DNA of 64,000 nucleotides. It comes from Euglena gracilis (lineage: Eukaryota > Euglenida > Euglenophyceae > Euglenales). The first letter of the stretch is position 1, and every line of letters starts with the position of its first letter. The stretch is from contig CP154954.1 of assembly GCA_039621445.1 (NCBI GenBank), positions 3,477,715 to 3,541,714 on the forward strand. The letters run 5' to 3'. Shown piece after piece: positions 1-11,900 of the stretch. The position numbers were made by a program, and so were the translations under genes. The notes below the pieces were generated by a model. The model was not told the origin of the DNA. It saw only the letters and a program-made list of their open reading frames with translations, and ran no database searches.

Positions 1-43
1 AAGGGTATGCCATTTTTAACTTCAACGTTTTGTGTTGTGTGTG

Positions 44-90
44 CGTGCAAATGCGTCCACAAACAAATTATGTTTGTGCGCATTTGCACG
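44..90. repeat. Near-perfect palindrome
   Basis: Outer arms CGTGCAAATGCG and CGCATTTGCACG are exact complements, and inner arms CACAAACA and TGTTTGTG also pair. Copy 2 at 43,940-43,986. Confidence 0.85.
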
Positions 91-459
91 TTTTCGCTCA
101 CAAACACACATCAGTTGCGTGACGGCTGGCAAACACAGTATGTAGTATGAGATGCCATATCACTCCGTGTGTCCTAACGGGCGGCTGCAGTACCCAAGCC
201 AGTTGAGGCACCACGTCAGCACCAGTACCAATTGTCATGACAGCGGGTGTGCTTCTCACCTGTTTGACGTACAAGAGCACCAATCTCTCCCTTGGCACTT
301 TTTGCGTCACTCGGTCAGCAACATGTGTACCAAACCCCCTGGAGTTACAACCCTCTAACACGGGGTTGCAACAGTTCATAAACTGTTTTCCATGTTTCAG
401 GGAGTTAAAGGACACTGATGATTACCACAACTCTACGAGGTTTTGGGACGTAATAGGCG

Positions 460-624
460 CGTTGGTGCGCGCATTTGCGCGCACAAATGATTTGCAAACA
501 AACAATTTGTTTGCGGCGCAAATGCGCGGGCAAACATTTAATCATTTACTTCAAAATAATGGATTTGTGTGAGCCTTAGCGCACACAAACAATTTGTTTG
601 TGGGCGCAAATGCGCGCACCAACG
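460..624. repeat. Nested inverted repeats
   Basis: Perfect 21-base arms at 460-480 and 604-624, enclosing further smaller hairpins built from GCGCAAATGCGC and CAAACAATTTGTTTG. Copy 2 at about 44,356-44,521, where two of the internal positions differ. Confidence 0.85.
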
Positions 625-1975
625 AATAATAGTTGTGCGATACCATCTCCTCGTCCGTGATGGCTGGCGAACGCAATTCCGCACACCAACCATTGATGAT
701 ACACACCACCAGTGCGTGGTGATGAAATTTGCGGTGAGAGGTAGCGCATGATGTTCACTTGAGCACGGCACCTGGCGTGAGGAAAATTGCCTGCCTTACG
801 TGTGCACGTTCTGCACTGCTGTTCCCCGGCCCGCAGGTCAGGTAGTTTTTGCACCATCGGTTTGGCAGTTAAGCGTATCAAATTGCGCAAACAACCTGCG
901 ACTGTTGGACACTTTTTCTGCAACAGTACTGTGTTGCCAGAATTCAAAATTTGGAACCTGGAATACCCAGGATGCGTCAAACCGGGAATCTGTTTTCCGG
1001 TGTTCGCCATCGTGTCTCCTCATTTCTCCCTTAGAAAACATGCAACGCACCAGCTTTGACACATAACTTGTGGGGGGCAAGTCCCACTGCTTTCATGCAA
1101 CCAATCGAGTGGTAAAGGTTCAACAATTCCTGCAAATAACGGGTGTTTGAGGGCTACGTTTCTCCGGCTGCTGGTTGCCATGAACTGCTGGTTGCCATGA
1201 ACTGGCACCACGTCGTCCCCCAGTCTCACGCCCCAGTTGCGGGGAATAACGTGGCCACTGACAGTGGGTGCTGTTGCTGGGGAGGTGGATGCCGGCTTGG
1301 TGGGCGCTGAGGCATCAGCAGCTGATGTGGCTGCAGCAGCGGAGCCCAAGCCGCGGGCTAGCGGCAAGGCCTTTGGGATCCTGAATTGGTGCCGGCGGAC
1401 GTGCACCGTTATCGGGGGGCTGCGTAACCACCTTCAGGAGATCCTCTCTCAACCATTCCTGGGACCTGTCACTACAGTAGAATTGGCCCCCTAATACCTG
1501 ATGTTGGGGAAGATGGTATGCTCGTTGGGGTTGAACCCTTCAGAAGCCAGTGAAGGTGGTTGTTGCAGGGCCGAGTGGTGTCGCTTCATTGGCAATTCAT
1601 TTGCGCTAAAGCGCGCGTCACTTTGTTCGCTGGCAAATAAGTGCAAATGAACCACTTGTGAAATTTTGGAATTTCTGCAACTGTTTCATTTGCTTTTCGT
1701 GCCCACCAACAGCATGACCCATGACAATAGCATGATGGACACATGAACCACCAGCGATTTACCGGCGTTTGACGGTTGTGTATTTTGTCGCATTGAACAT
1801 AATTTTTTTGTGTAGTGTATTTGCGCACACAAGCACAATTTTTGCCTATGGACTGACGCCATTGATAAACAGTATCACAAACCCACCAAATTATATTTCT
1901 CGACGTTCTACTGGTTCGCGCCATCATGGCCTCTTTGTCACACTGTTCATCAACGGTGTCAGTTCATGAGCGCTA

Positions 1976-2096
1976 AAGCCCAACCCTTGAAGGACAAAAT
2001 ATTGTGTTTATGGGTGCAAATGAACGCACCAACATATTGTGTTACTGCGCCTGTTTGCGCCCATGAACACAATTTTGTTCTTCAAGGGTTGGGCTT
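1976..2096. repeat. Long hairpin
   Basis: Arms AAGCCCAACCCTTGAAG (1,976-1,992) and its exact complement (2,080-2,096), with pairing continuing inward through about 45 bases each side with few mismatches. Copy 2 at 45,873-45,993, unchanged. Confidence 0.82.
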
Positions 2097-2881
2097 CTTC
2101 TTCCGGGTTCTTTGCAACAAAACTGGTTGTGCGGATCCTGGGCATAAGCGGGAGACACCCGTCCCTTTCATCCCCTGTGGACCCTATTTCTTCCCCCCTG
2201 CACATCATTTGCCAAACCCCCTGCACCTACCTTCCTTACCCTACACCCTTCACCCCATCCTACACCCTTCACCCTACACTCACACACTTTGTCACTCTGT
2301 GGCCACACTTTGCAAAATTTGTCAAAAACACCACACCAAGGAGCGCAAGAAAGCAATCCGGCAAACACGCAGGACACACACCGCGTTCAGGTTCACCCGG
2401 GGAAACAGTTGAAAAGAGCAAGAAGGGCAGTAAAGGCCCTGTTCCTTTGCGGCTTTTTTTGCGTCTTTTTCACTCCCAGGGAGGAAGGTTCCGGGGAATC
2501 GACGTGCGGAGCCCATTTCCAGAACCCCAAAACACCATTTTTGACCAAAGTCCCAGTGGTACAACCCCCAAAAAACAGAATTTTGCTCATTTTTTGCATT
2601 CTCTTGTCACCATGTTTTCAAACCCCCCCCACAGCCACACAGCCGAAATAAATATTTTTGTTAATTTGCGCATGTGCGCAAACCAACACCAAAAAAGCTC
2701 AAGTGCGAATCCGGCCGCCTAAGCCTGACCTGGGGGGTCCTGCGGACCTGCGGGGGTCCTGGGGGGTCCTGGGGAAGAAATTAGCCATGTCCCGTTGGGG
2801 GCCCCCCCCCCCCGATGGCGGGAGGCCGTGGTGGGAGACGCCCCCCCCCCCCGGCCCCCGGGCCTGGGCGGGGGTTTGTAC

Positions 2882-2949
2882 TGCCGCAGGCCGGTGAGTG
2901 TGAGGGACTCCGGAGGGGCGTCCAGCCCGAGGGAGGGCCGCAGGTGGCC
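2882..2949 (-). CDS. Possible exon GHLRPSLGLDAPPESL...
   Basis: 68 bp reading GHLRPSLGLDAPPESLTLTG then LR, with GC-rich third positions, acceptor CCCGAAG and donor CA|GTACAA. It is the next coding-like segment down the gene and is unchanged in the duplicate. No family match. The opposite strand has a good GTGAGT donor at 2,893, so a plus-strand exon cannot be excluded. Confidence 0.32.
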
Positions 2950-5900
2950 CTTCGGGGGGGACAGCGGGGCGACAGTGGGGCCCCCCAGCCCCCCGAGGAG
3001 TGGCGAGGGGGGCCGGTGGAGGATCGGGAGGGAGGGATGAGCAGGGCTGGACGGAAAAAAACTGGTGGGCCCCCCAGGGGCCAAACCAACCAACCGAAGA
3101 ATGCCTGAAAACCCCCAAGTGAAACGAACTAAATAATGTGAAAGGCCCTCAAAGAAAAGAAATAGTGTGCACGGAAAACAAAAAACCATGAAAAAGCAGA
3201 AAAATCGTGAATGACAAAATCCCACCGCACAAACGGCCCTGCAACCTAGGGCCCGCCCTGTGGTTTGTGCGAGTCCACCACAGAACCCGCCCGCCCACAC
3301 CCTTCCGCGTCGACACGTCCGCAGAGAGAAGCAGAAGGGCGGGCCGGGGGCCCGCCCCCCCCCAGCCAGGCCCAGGCGGGCCCAGGACGGGGGGGGCACA
3401 GCAACCAACATGCCGGAAGACCCGTCTTTAATGGACCCCGTCCAACAAAGGGAAAAGGGCTGGCGGAAAAAGCCCCCCCCCCCCCTAGGGGCCGGGCGAG
3501 CGACCCAGGGTCGAACCGAAAAAAAAAAAAAAAAATACACAAAAATGCCCAAAACAGGGAGGAAAAAAATCCAACCCACGCAGACCGGGCCCCACCCACA
3601 AAGAACCGGAGTAAAGGACCCCGGGACCACTCAACTAAAAAAAAGCCCAGAACCCGAAGGGCAGAAAAAAATAAAATGAAAAATGAAAAGCGCTGACAAA
3701 AAAAAAAAAAACCCAAAAAGGACGGCAAAAAAAAAAATCCACATCCACAGCCAGGAAAAGAAGAGAGCCAACATGTGCGCACACAAAAAAACCCTCACAG
3801 CGGCACCTGCCCCTCTGGGACGTCCCCTCAGCGAAGCTCGACAAACGCCCCGTGGTGAAAAAGGCTGGGGGAAGGCGCCCCCCCCCCCCCCGGGCCTGCG
3901 ACCAAAGGCCGCACGGTGGACCCAGAAACACGCCCACACAGCACCAAAAGATGGGCCGAGCAAAAAAAACCCCCCCCCCCCCCCCCAAAACACCAACCGA
4001 GCAAAAAAACGCAAAATACCACGCTTTTTGAGCAATGTGTATGTGACCAGCCATGAAAATCACAAAAATCATAAAAATCATGAAATCAGCGGTGAAAAAT
4101 CATTGTGAGATTTTTTTGGCCAGAAAAAAATGTGTGGTTTCCCGCCTGGAGCCGACTGGACCGGCCCCCCGCCTCGATGTCCTTGGTGACGTCCGCGAAG
4201 ATGGTTGCGCCTTCAGGCCACACGCCGTTCCGCAGCAGCTGCAGGGCAGAGTGCGGGCCGGCCGGGGGCCAGGCCCTCCCCGCCAGCCAGGCCCCAGGCG
4301 GGGCCGGCCAGGACGATGGGGATCTGCCGGTACAGCAACTGATTGCTGACCCGGGGGCGGGGCGTCTTTTAACGACCCCGGGGTGCCAGCTCAGAGGCTG
4401 GAAAATGTGGGCTGGCGGGAAAAACGGCTGCTGGCTGCCCCCCCCCCCCTAGGGGTCCCGGGCTGGAGCGACCCAGGGTCGAACCGGGTACCAAAAAATC
4501 AAAAATGAAAAAATGTCCAAAAAAACTGCCAATTTGGCTGGAAAAAAATCGATTATTTGACCCAAATTTGCCCTGGCTGGCCTTATTCCATCCCATTTTC
4601 ACCCATTATTGACCCATTTTTGGCCCATTTTTGCACCTCTGAAAGCGATAAATCCGTTACCGCCCAGTCGCCCGAAGGGCGGCTGGAAATAAATAAAACT
4701 CGAGGGGTGGGGAGGGGATCCCGGGCTGAAAAAGGCTGCTGGCTGGAAAAAGGCTGCTGGCTGGCTGGACCCCCCTGGGGGTGGGGTCAAATTCTCTTTA
4801 GCAACGCCCTGCCCTGGGGTGCCCGCAGCCGCGGGCAGCACTTAAGCGGGCACACCAGCCACACAACGTCCCCAGTGATGCGCAATCACACAAATAATAA
4901 CAAACACAGAGCACGCACATAATATCTGCAAACGCTTGACGCTGTGGTGTGCTGTGCTGTGGCTGTGCCGTGCTGTTGTGAGCCGTGGTGTGGTGTGGCG
5001 TGCCACGTTGTGCCGCGGCAGTGTCGTGTGCCGTGCTGTGCTGTGGTGCATTGTGCCGCGTTGTGCTGTGGCTGTCTTTGTGGAGCACGACACGCCACAG
5101 CACGGCGCACCACGGTGCGTGAATGGCCGAGGCACAGCAGGGCATCGCCTCCCCCCCCCCCCAGCCGGGGCGGAGGTCCTTGCGGCATTCCACCAGCTCC
5201 CCAGCGACGCGGTGGTGCCGGCTGCGCACGAGGAACTGCCTCGGGTGTTCCATGTTGTGGGTGCGGCTGTACAGCCGCGCCGCGACGGAGTTGATGTGGA
5301 CCCGCCCCCGGGGCCGCCCGGGGGGTGCGTTCGTGTGCCCGCAGAGCCCTGGCTGAGACGGCGGACAAAACGGCGCGTCAGTTTGAAGCGGGGGGAAAAA
5401 GAAGTGACCCCTGTGGGCTTCCTGCAGGGGGGGGGGGGCAGACCTGAACCACCCCAAACGTTCCACCGGGCTTTGCCTCAGAGTTGGCTGCTGGTTCTGG
5501 GGGGGGGGGCGGTGCACCTCGTCCGTGACACACAACACTTTGTAGCTGACCGCCGAGGGGGGGGGGGCGGATTCGCTGGAGGTCAACGCAGAGTTTGGGG
5601 GGAAGTCAGCCGGGTGGAAGCCCCAAAGAACCCCGACCTGAACAGTGGTGTGGCACAGAAGAAGGGACGCCTGGACGCCTGGTGGACTGAACGTCCCGGC
5701 CAGAAGTCGATGGGGAAGGGTGGGAGCGTGGGAGTGTGCTGGCTCGGGGCAGGGCTGTCTTCCTTGGCACCCCCCACTGCGGCGCTGTTTGATTCTCTCC
5801 CCCCCCACTCTGTCCATGAGATACGTTAGGGCAACCAATGAAGTTAGGGCGTTGGACTCCTCGCACCCGATTGGTTGTTTTGCGTCTTTGCCACTACTTC

Positions 5901-8900
5901 GGTCCAGACACCGCTTCGGCGGCAATGGGGGGGCCCCATGCTGGGGGGAAGGGGATGCACTTTGGCTTCTGGCTGGGTTAAGGCCTGGCGCTGCAGTCCG
6001 CTCTGGCTCTTTCTTCCGAGCAGCTCCGAATAATTGTCTGACCCCGTATCTCCATTTTGCGTTTTCTGCGCCCTCCCCCTCCCCCTCACCGCGTGCAGAA
6101 GAACCGCATGGTGATGTGGAGGGGATTTGGCGGCCACTTTTGGCCAATCCTGGCTGACCCCCCAGGGGGATCCAGGACCAAAAACCAGGCAGTCACTCCG
6201 AGAAAAACCCAGCCGCTCACCCCCAGGGGTGTGGGGTTGGACACACCGAGAGCAATGGTGTGATCGGGACTTTGGCTTCGTGGGTGTTTTGCGCCATCCT
6301 TGCATGTGCGCTGTTCCCCGGTAACCCCCCCAAATAACCTGGCGGGGTCCTTGCTCCTGGCGGGGGCCAAACAACTTGGCGGGGGGAGGGGCAAAAAGGA
6401 TGGTTCCAGTAACTGGGCAAAATTCCTTCAGGGCGTCAAGGGTTAAGGGGCCCAAATAATCTGGCGGGGAGGGGGGCAGGGACAAAAGTTGGTTCCAATA
6501 ACTTGGCACCCCGCCAGGTTATTTAGGGCTGCCCCGCCCTCCCCCGGCTCCGGGAGGGGCCCGGGCCTCCCCGGCCGCTCCTCCGGCAGCAGCGTCTCCA
6601 GCACCGTGTCCTTCAGCGCGGGGCAGAAGCACACCGCGCTGTCCAGGTCGTCCCCGCGGTGCGCCCCGCACCTGTGGGCCGGCGGAGTGCAGGGGGGGGG
6701 GACGTCCCCGACTGCCGCTGTGAGCCCAACCAAGGATTCTTTTCAGACCGGGTCCCTGGCGGGCGGGCGGGGGTCCAGGGGACGTCTTGGGAGGGCGCCC
6801 CCCCCCCACCCACCCACCCACCCAGGGGGCACCCCAGTGATGGGGAGGGGGGTTCCGGGGACCACTTTTGGGGGGTCAATCATGGGGGTCCAAAAAAACT
6901 CAGCGCTGCGGCCCGAAAACTGAGGAAACCCCCCCCCTCCGGGACTAGACGCCAGGCCCGGGTGTAGCTTCCAGACCCCCCTGGCCTCGACGCTAGGCCC
7001 CACTCCGGGGGGGGGGGGGTCCAATGGACCCCCCCACCCCCTCTCCCAGGGTCCAACCTCTGGGCCCAGCCACCCTTTTTTGATTTGATCACAACCGGGG
7101 TGGAAAACCAGCCAGTCGCCCCTTGAACACCGGAGGGGGGGTGTCCCGAGGAGGAGAAAAAAAGGACAAACCCTTCCAGGGAGGGGAAGTGAATTTGATT
7201 GGGTGTGGGCAGCGCTGCGCTTATCAAGCGCACACCCAGAGGCGTACACTGACGCGCGCAAACAGTTGTGTGGCCGAAATGTCCTTTCACATTCACAAAA
7301 AAATACAAAAGCCTCCTCCGGCTTTACATTTGGGTGGGATTTCAAGGCTTGTGGGGGGAGCAAAGTTGTTCTTGAAGGAACGCTATGGACTTTCACTTCA
7401 TTCAACTGAGGTCAATTCGACATCAACTTTCCTACCTGCATCTGTCAATTCTTCCCTGAGTTGTGCCACGTGCAAAACCGATGTGATTTTTCGCAGACAA
7501 AAGTTCATCATTGATTCATGAAAAACAATCCTTGCGGTCCTTGGAACGCATTTATTTGGGGAGCAGGGGCTTTCTGCACACGTTTCAAAGCCAGTACGGA
7601 ATGGGGCGGCTTTGTGTTTGGGTCTTCCAATTCGGGGGGGGGGGGGCAGGCAACGTGGCACACTGTGCCCACCCACCGCAACACACACCTGTGTGGGCAG
7701 AGGGTGATGAGGCCCAGCGCCTCCAGTTCGTTCAAGTTGCCGGTGGTGTGGATGGGGTCAAGGTCGAGCAGCCCGGCGGTCACCTCCATCACGGTGGGGA
7801 GGAAGGCCGAGATGCCCGGCTGCGCCGTGATGGATGGGCGCGCCGGGCCACTTGGGGCCAGCGTGGGGAGGGAGGGGGAGTGGAAGCCCAAGCACCCGGG
7901 TCAGGCTGCGGTCCTCTGTGGCCTCTGAGCTGAACCCGTCCACGGAGGGGGGGGGGGTCGCTAAGCCACGCCTTGAATACCCCCTAAAACGCGTGGCATT
8001 GAACTTGAGGATTTTTTTGTGTGTTTCCGTTGGAAATGGGGAAGGGAGGCCACAACGAAGAGATTGGTGCAGAGTCTGTAAGTGTGTATTTATCCACCAG
8101 TGCCCAACTATCCTGATTTCTGGACCTCCCTAACAGGGTAAAAAGCAGGTGAGCAGTGATGAGGGCTAGGTATTGGGCGTGCATCAAGAAAGGGCAGGTG
8201 GGTGTCACTGCTGGCAGATCACCTGTTTTTGATTGGGGCCTCTTTGGCTTGATGCAACCTTTTTCCTACACAGTTGAGACTTGGCATTTCAAATCCTCCT
8301 TGACTCCACTTTTCCACTTAAAATGCAAAGAAATTTGGCACAAATGGAAAATGGAGTCTGAATACTGAACCTCTTCAAACTGGCCGCTAACCAAACGAGT
8401 ACATTTATTTCGCCTTTTGCACAGTTTTCTTGTGTTTTAAGTTCATGCTGTCCCCTCCGCCACGGGATGCGTGGGCATTCATAAGTGGGCCTGACCCAAA
8501 AATTTCAAGCTGCCCCTCCCCTCAGCTCATTGGCTCTGGCATGTAATTCCAACGGCCAGGGGGGGGGGGTGAATACGTGGGAGGGGTGGGCAGGATTGGT
8601 CTTCGCCTAATTACTGTCTCCTTTCACTTGGGCGTGGTGGTGTTGTGTGGTGTTGGTTCGTGGTGTTGTCCCCATCTGGGCCTGGCCCTGGTCGAACCGG
8701 GTACCAAAAAAGATAAAATAACAAAAAGGTCATGAACAGCCAATCACACAAAAAAAAGACCACCGACCCAAGAATTGAACTGCAGTTTCGACCCATCTTC
8801 GACCCATTTTTGAACCCGCTTGCATCCATCCCCTGCCGATCCCCCCGCCCCCCCCCCCTGGTTGTGGGGCCAGACACGGGTGCAAGTGGCGGGATGGTTG

Positions 8901-11900
8901 CAATCACCTTCAGCATCCGCTGCTGCAGGAAGGGCAGCAGGTCGAACAGGTGGAACATCTTGAGCGTCAGGGCCTGGTGAGACCCCGGGGGGCGACGCTC
9001 GGGAGGGGTTGGCAGTAGAAGCGGGGGGGGGGGGGGGCTGGTACAGGTTGATACCATGCTGAAAACTGGAAACCTTGCGGGGGGTCTGAGAGCGTTTTGA
9101 AGTGGCAGTGCCGGGAGGCATTGCCACTCCGGTGGGCAGCCTGGTTGACACCTCAGACCCCGTCCGAGTTGGTGGGTCAACAAAAAGACCACAGGTCGTG
9201 GTTCTGGGGGGTGGGGCTGTGTTCTTCACACAATCCATCTCTCACCAAGGTTATATTGTTTGGTGGCCATGCATTTACACACGTCTTATTGCGCAGGTTG
9301 TTTTTGACGAGCCCCATTCTTCTCCACCGGTTTCTGACAGACTCACACCAAAAAAAGGCCCATTCCCGCGAGAGAAGCAGACTCTGTCAACTGCAGGGAA
9401 TTCCAAGCTCCACGCCACTTGGCAACGGCATTCCAAACGGAGCGTGTGGGACGTCTCCGAAGCGCATGGCTTCTGATGAGACGGGCAGGCAAGACAGCGG
9501 GCCGGGCCAGCACGTGGCGGGGGTGCTGGGGGGGCACAGGGTCCGACCGGGGCACGATGGGGCAGAGGGCCGTCCAGCTGCGGTCCGCCAACGCGGCCAG
9601 CGCCGCCGCCGGGCGGTCCGCGGTGTCCGCGTCCGCCCACCCGCCGCGCAGGAACTGGCCCGCCGCCGCCGCCACGCTCTGTAGGTGTCCCGCCCAGGGC
9701 ACCTCTGCTCGGGGGGCGGGCTGCTACCAACGGCGTCGGGGGGGGGGCACCCATCATTGGGGGACGCAAAGGGAGAGAGGCTGTGCTGTGATGTGCTGTG
9801 CTGTGTGCTGTGCTGTGCTGTGCTGTGCTGTGCTGTGCTGTGCTGTGCTGTGCTGTGCTGTGCTGTGCTGTGTGTGCTGTGCTGTGCTGTGCTGTGCTGT
9901 GCTGTGCTGTGCTGTGCTGTGCTGTGCTGTGCTGTGCTGTGCTGTGCTGTGCTGTGCTGTGCTGTGCTGTGCTGTGCTGTGCTGCGCTGCGCTGTGCTGT
10001 ATGCTGTGCTGTGTGCTGAGCTGTGCTGTGCTCCTGTTGCGGGACTCAGTTTCCCGGCTCCCAAGGCCTTCAGCGCAGCACAGTGCAGCAGAGCACAGCC
10101 CAACTCAATGCACACAGTCACAGTGATGGAGTTCAAGGGGCTTCCCTGGCCCCGCCGTCCGCGCCATCACAGTCTCCACCAAAGCGGCCTCCGGGCGGCC
10201 CCCAAGTAGTGCTGCGGGGGCGGGCCGGGGGGAGGGGGCGCCGATCCCCTTTCTGTCCTCTGCCGACAGAAGGGATGACTTTCCGGCGATCGCCGCCGTT
10301 TGCGGGGCTCACTTTGACCTGGACTCTGCGTCTGTGGGGGTCCCGCTTCCATTGGGGCCCAGCCCAAAAACCACACAAATTCGGCCAAAACCCACCAAAG
10401 TTTTTCGGCCAACCCAGCTGGACGGGTTCGCTATTGTTTTGTGTGCCAGACCCACCGCCCGGGGGGGGGGGGGGGCAGCCAGGCCCCCCCCACAAAGGTC
10501 AAAATTTCCCTTCCACTTTGGCCTAATTATTTTTTGCATTTTGATAAATAACAAAAAATATTTCTCGGGCGGCCCAACTCGCACTTAAGGTCTTGATTTT
10601 TGTATTGCACTTCAGCGCAATGCTGAAGCCTTTTTCAAACCCAGCGGTGAAACCCACCCTTTTGAGAGGCTGCCTGGCATACCCATAGGCACTTAACCCG
10701 GTTCTGCCCCGGGGGTGGGGGGGGTCAAAAGCGAGTGAGTGGGGTTTGGGGCCGTTGGACACCGCGCTGCACCTCAACCACCAAGGGAAACACACACTTT
10801 CTGCACAAGTTGGCCACCTCAGGAGCCGAGAGACAGACGGTGTGCCCAGTTCTTTAGGGCACCTTGCCCATGTAGGTGGGGGCTGAAGGGCCCCAGCGCG
10901 CCGGATGATCTGACAGTTCAGCCCCTCCCACCCCCCCCACAATCAGTAAAGGGTGCATTACAGGAGATACAGGCTGGGGTCCTACTGGAATGGCCGCACT
11001 TAACGGAGAGAGGTCCGCCATCAGAGCACCGGTGCTCTGGCTGGAGGGGAACGCTGAATGGCAAAACTTGCCAAACCACGAGCATGTTGCAATTTGCTTC
11101 GTTGCAACAGGAACACACCTCCCACCCCCCTGGGGGTCAAAACCCACCTCGAAAACCTGCCCACCCCCTGGGGTCGGGTCACGCTTGGGTGAAGTGTCTC
11201 TATGGTACAGACAACTCAGGAAGAACAGAGGGGAAAGACCGGTCCCTGCGAGGACAGCGGGTACAAAGGGGAGAGGACAGTTTCCGGGGGGGGGGGGTAT
11301 ACTGGCAAACACCCTCCCCCAAATACAACCCCGATTGTCCGAATTTCGCAACAGAACATTCTCGTTGGAACGTTAGAAGGGAAAAGTGTGGTCTCGACTG
11401 CCACAATTACATCCAAAAGCCATCCAGCAGGGGATGTGGTCAGCTGGTCACACGCATCCATCGTCAGTCGGGTTGTCCGCCGTGCGCCAACCCAAAAAAA
11501 TGACCATTCTTCCAATTTTTTATCTGGTTTTTTTTTGGCGTTTTGCGCCATTCCCCAACACGCTTTCGCTTGCTGACGCCAAGGAACATTTCTTTCAACC
11601 TGGTGGAATGAACCCCCCCCACCCCAGCCCGGGCAGCAGCTCGGTGACCTGGGCCTTGTCCAGCGTGGGGAGCTCCAACAGTTGGTGCCAGGGAGGCCCA
11701 CCCGTTCGGAACAAACTGGGCGGGGGGTCAGGTCGTGCGGCCACCACAGGGCCAAGGGCAGTGAGGTCAAGCCAGGGGTGTGCTCACTGCACAGAGCGCA
11801 GCGGTATACACACATACGCATATAATTACAGATGCACATATACATATATACATACATATAGAGAGAGTATACATATATTTGTATATATACACACACATAT

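Larger units (their letters stand above)
1..2698. other. Non-coding stretch with foldback DNA
   Basis: No exon is recognised. The stretch lacks the G/C homopolymers of the rest and is rich in GCGCAAATGCGC-type inverted repeats (separate entries). A minus-strand open frame at 1,020-1,406 has an Ala/Ser/Thr/Pro-rich segment, but nothing supports expression. From 2,200 there are repeats of ACCCTACACCCTTC. Equivalent sequence is at 43,897-46,602. Confidence 0.6.

Noticed and set aside
2893-2902. Plus-strand gene suggested by a GTGAGTGTGA donor
   Set aside because: No matching acceptor or coding frame on that strand; minus-strand reading is at least as good.
2719-4081. Gly/Pro/Phe-rich long open frames
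   Set aside because: Low-complexity translation of poly-C/G and poly-A runs.
4466-4495. tRNA T-arm (GGGTCGAACCGGGTACCA)
   Set aside because: No matching acceptor, D or anticodon stems; the motif recurs at 3,500 and 8,690 as part of a dispersed repeat.
10140-10170. Walker A loop in TAGPGKPLE
   Set aside because: Spacing and the missing Ser/Thr do not fit, and context matches the GNPLF-like segment near the module's end.
9683-10210. Cys-Ala-Val-Leu-Cys repeat proteins (and Ser-Thr-Ala-Gln-His on the other strand)
   Set aside because: They are translations of the (CTGTG)n array; the same applies at 20.7, 52.8 and 63.7 kb.
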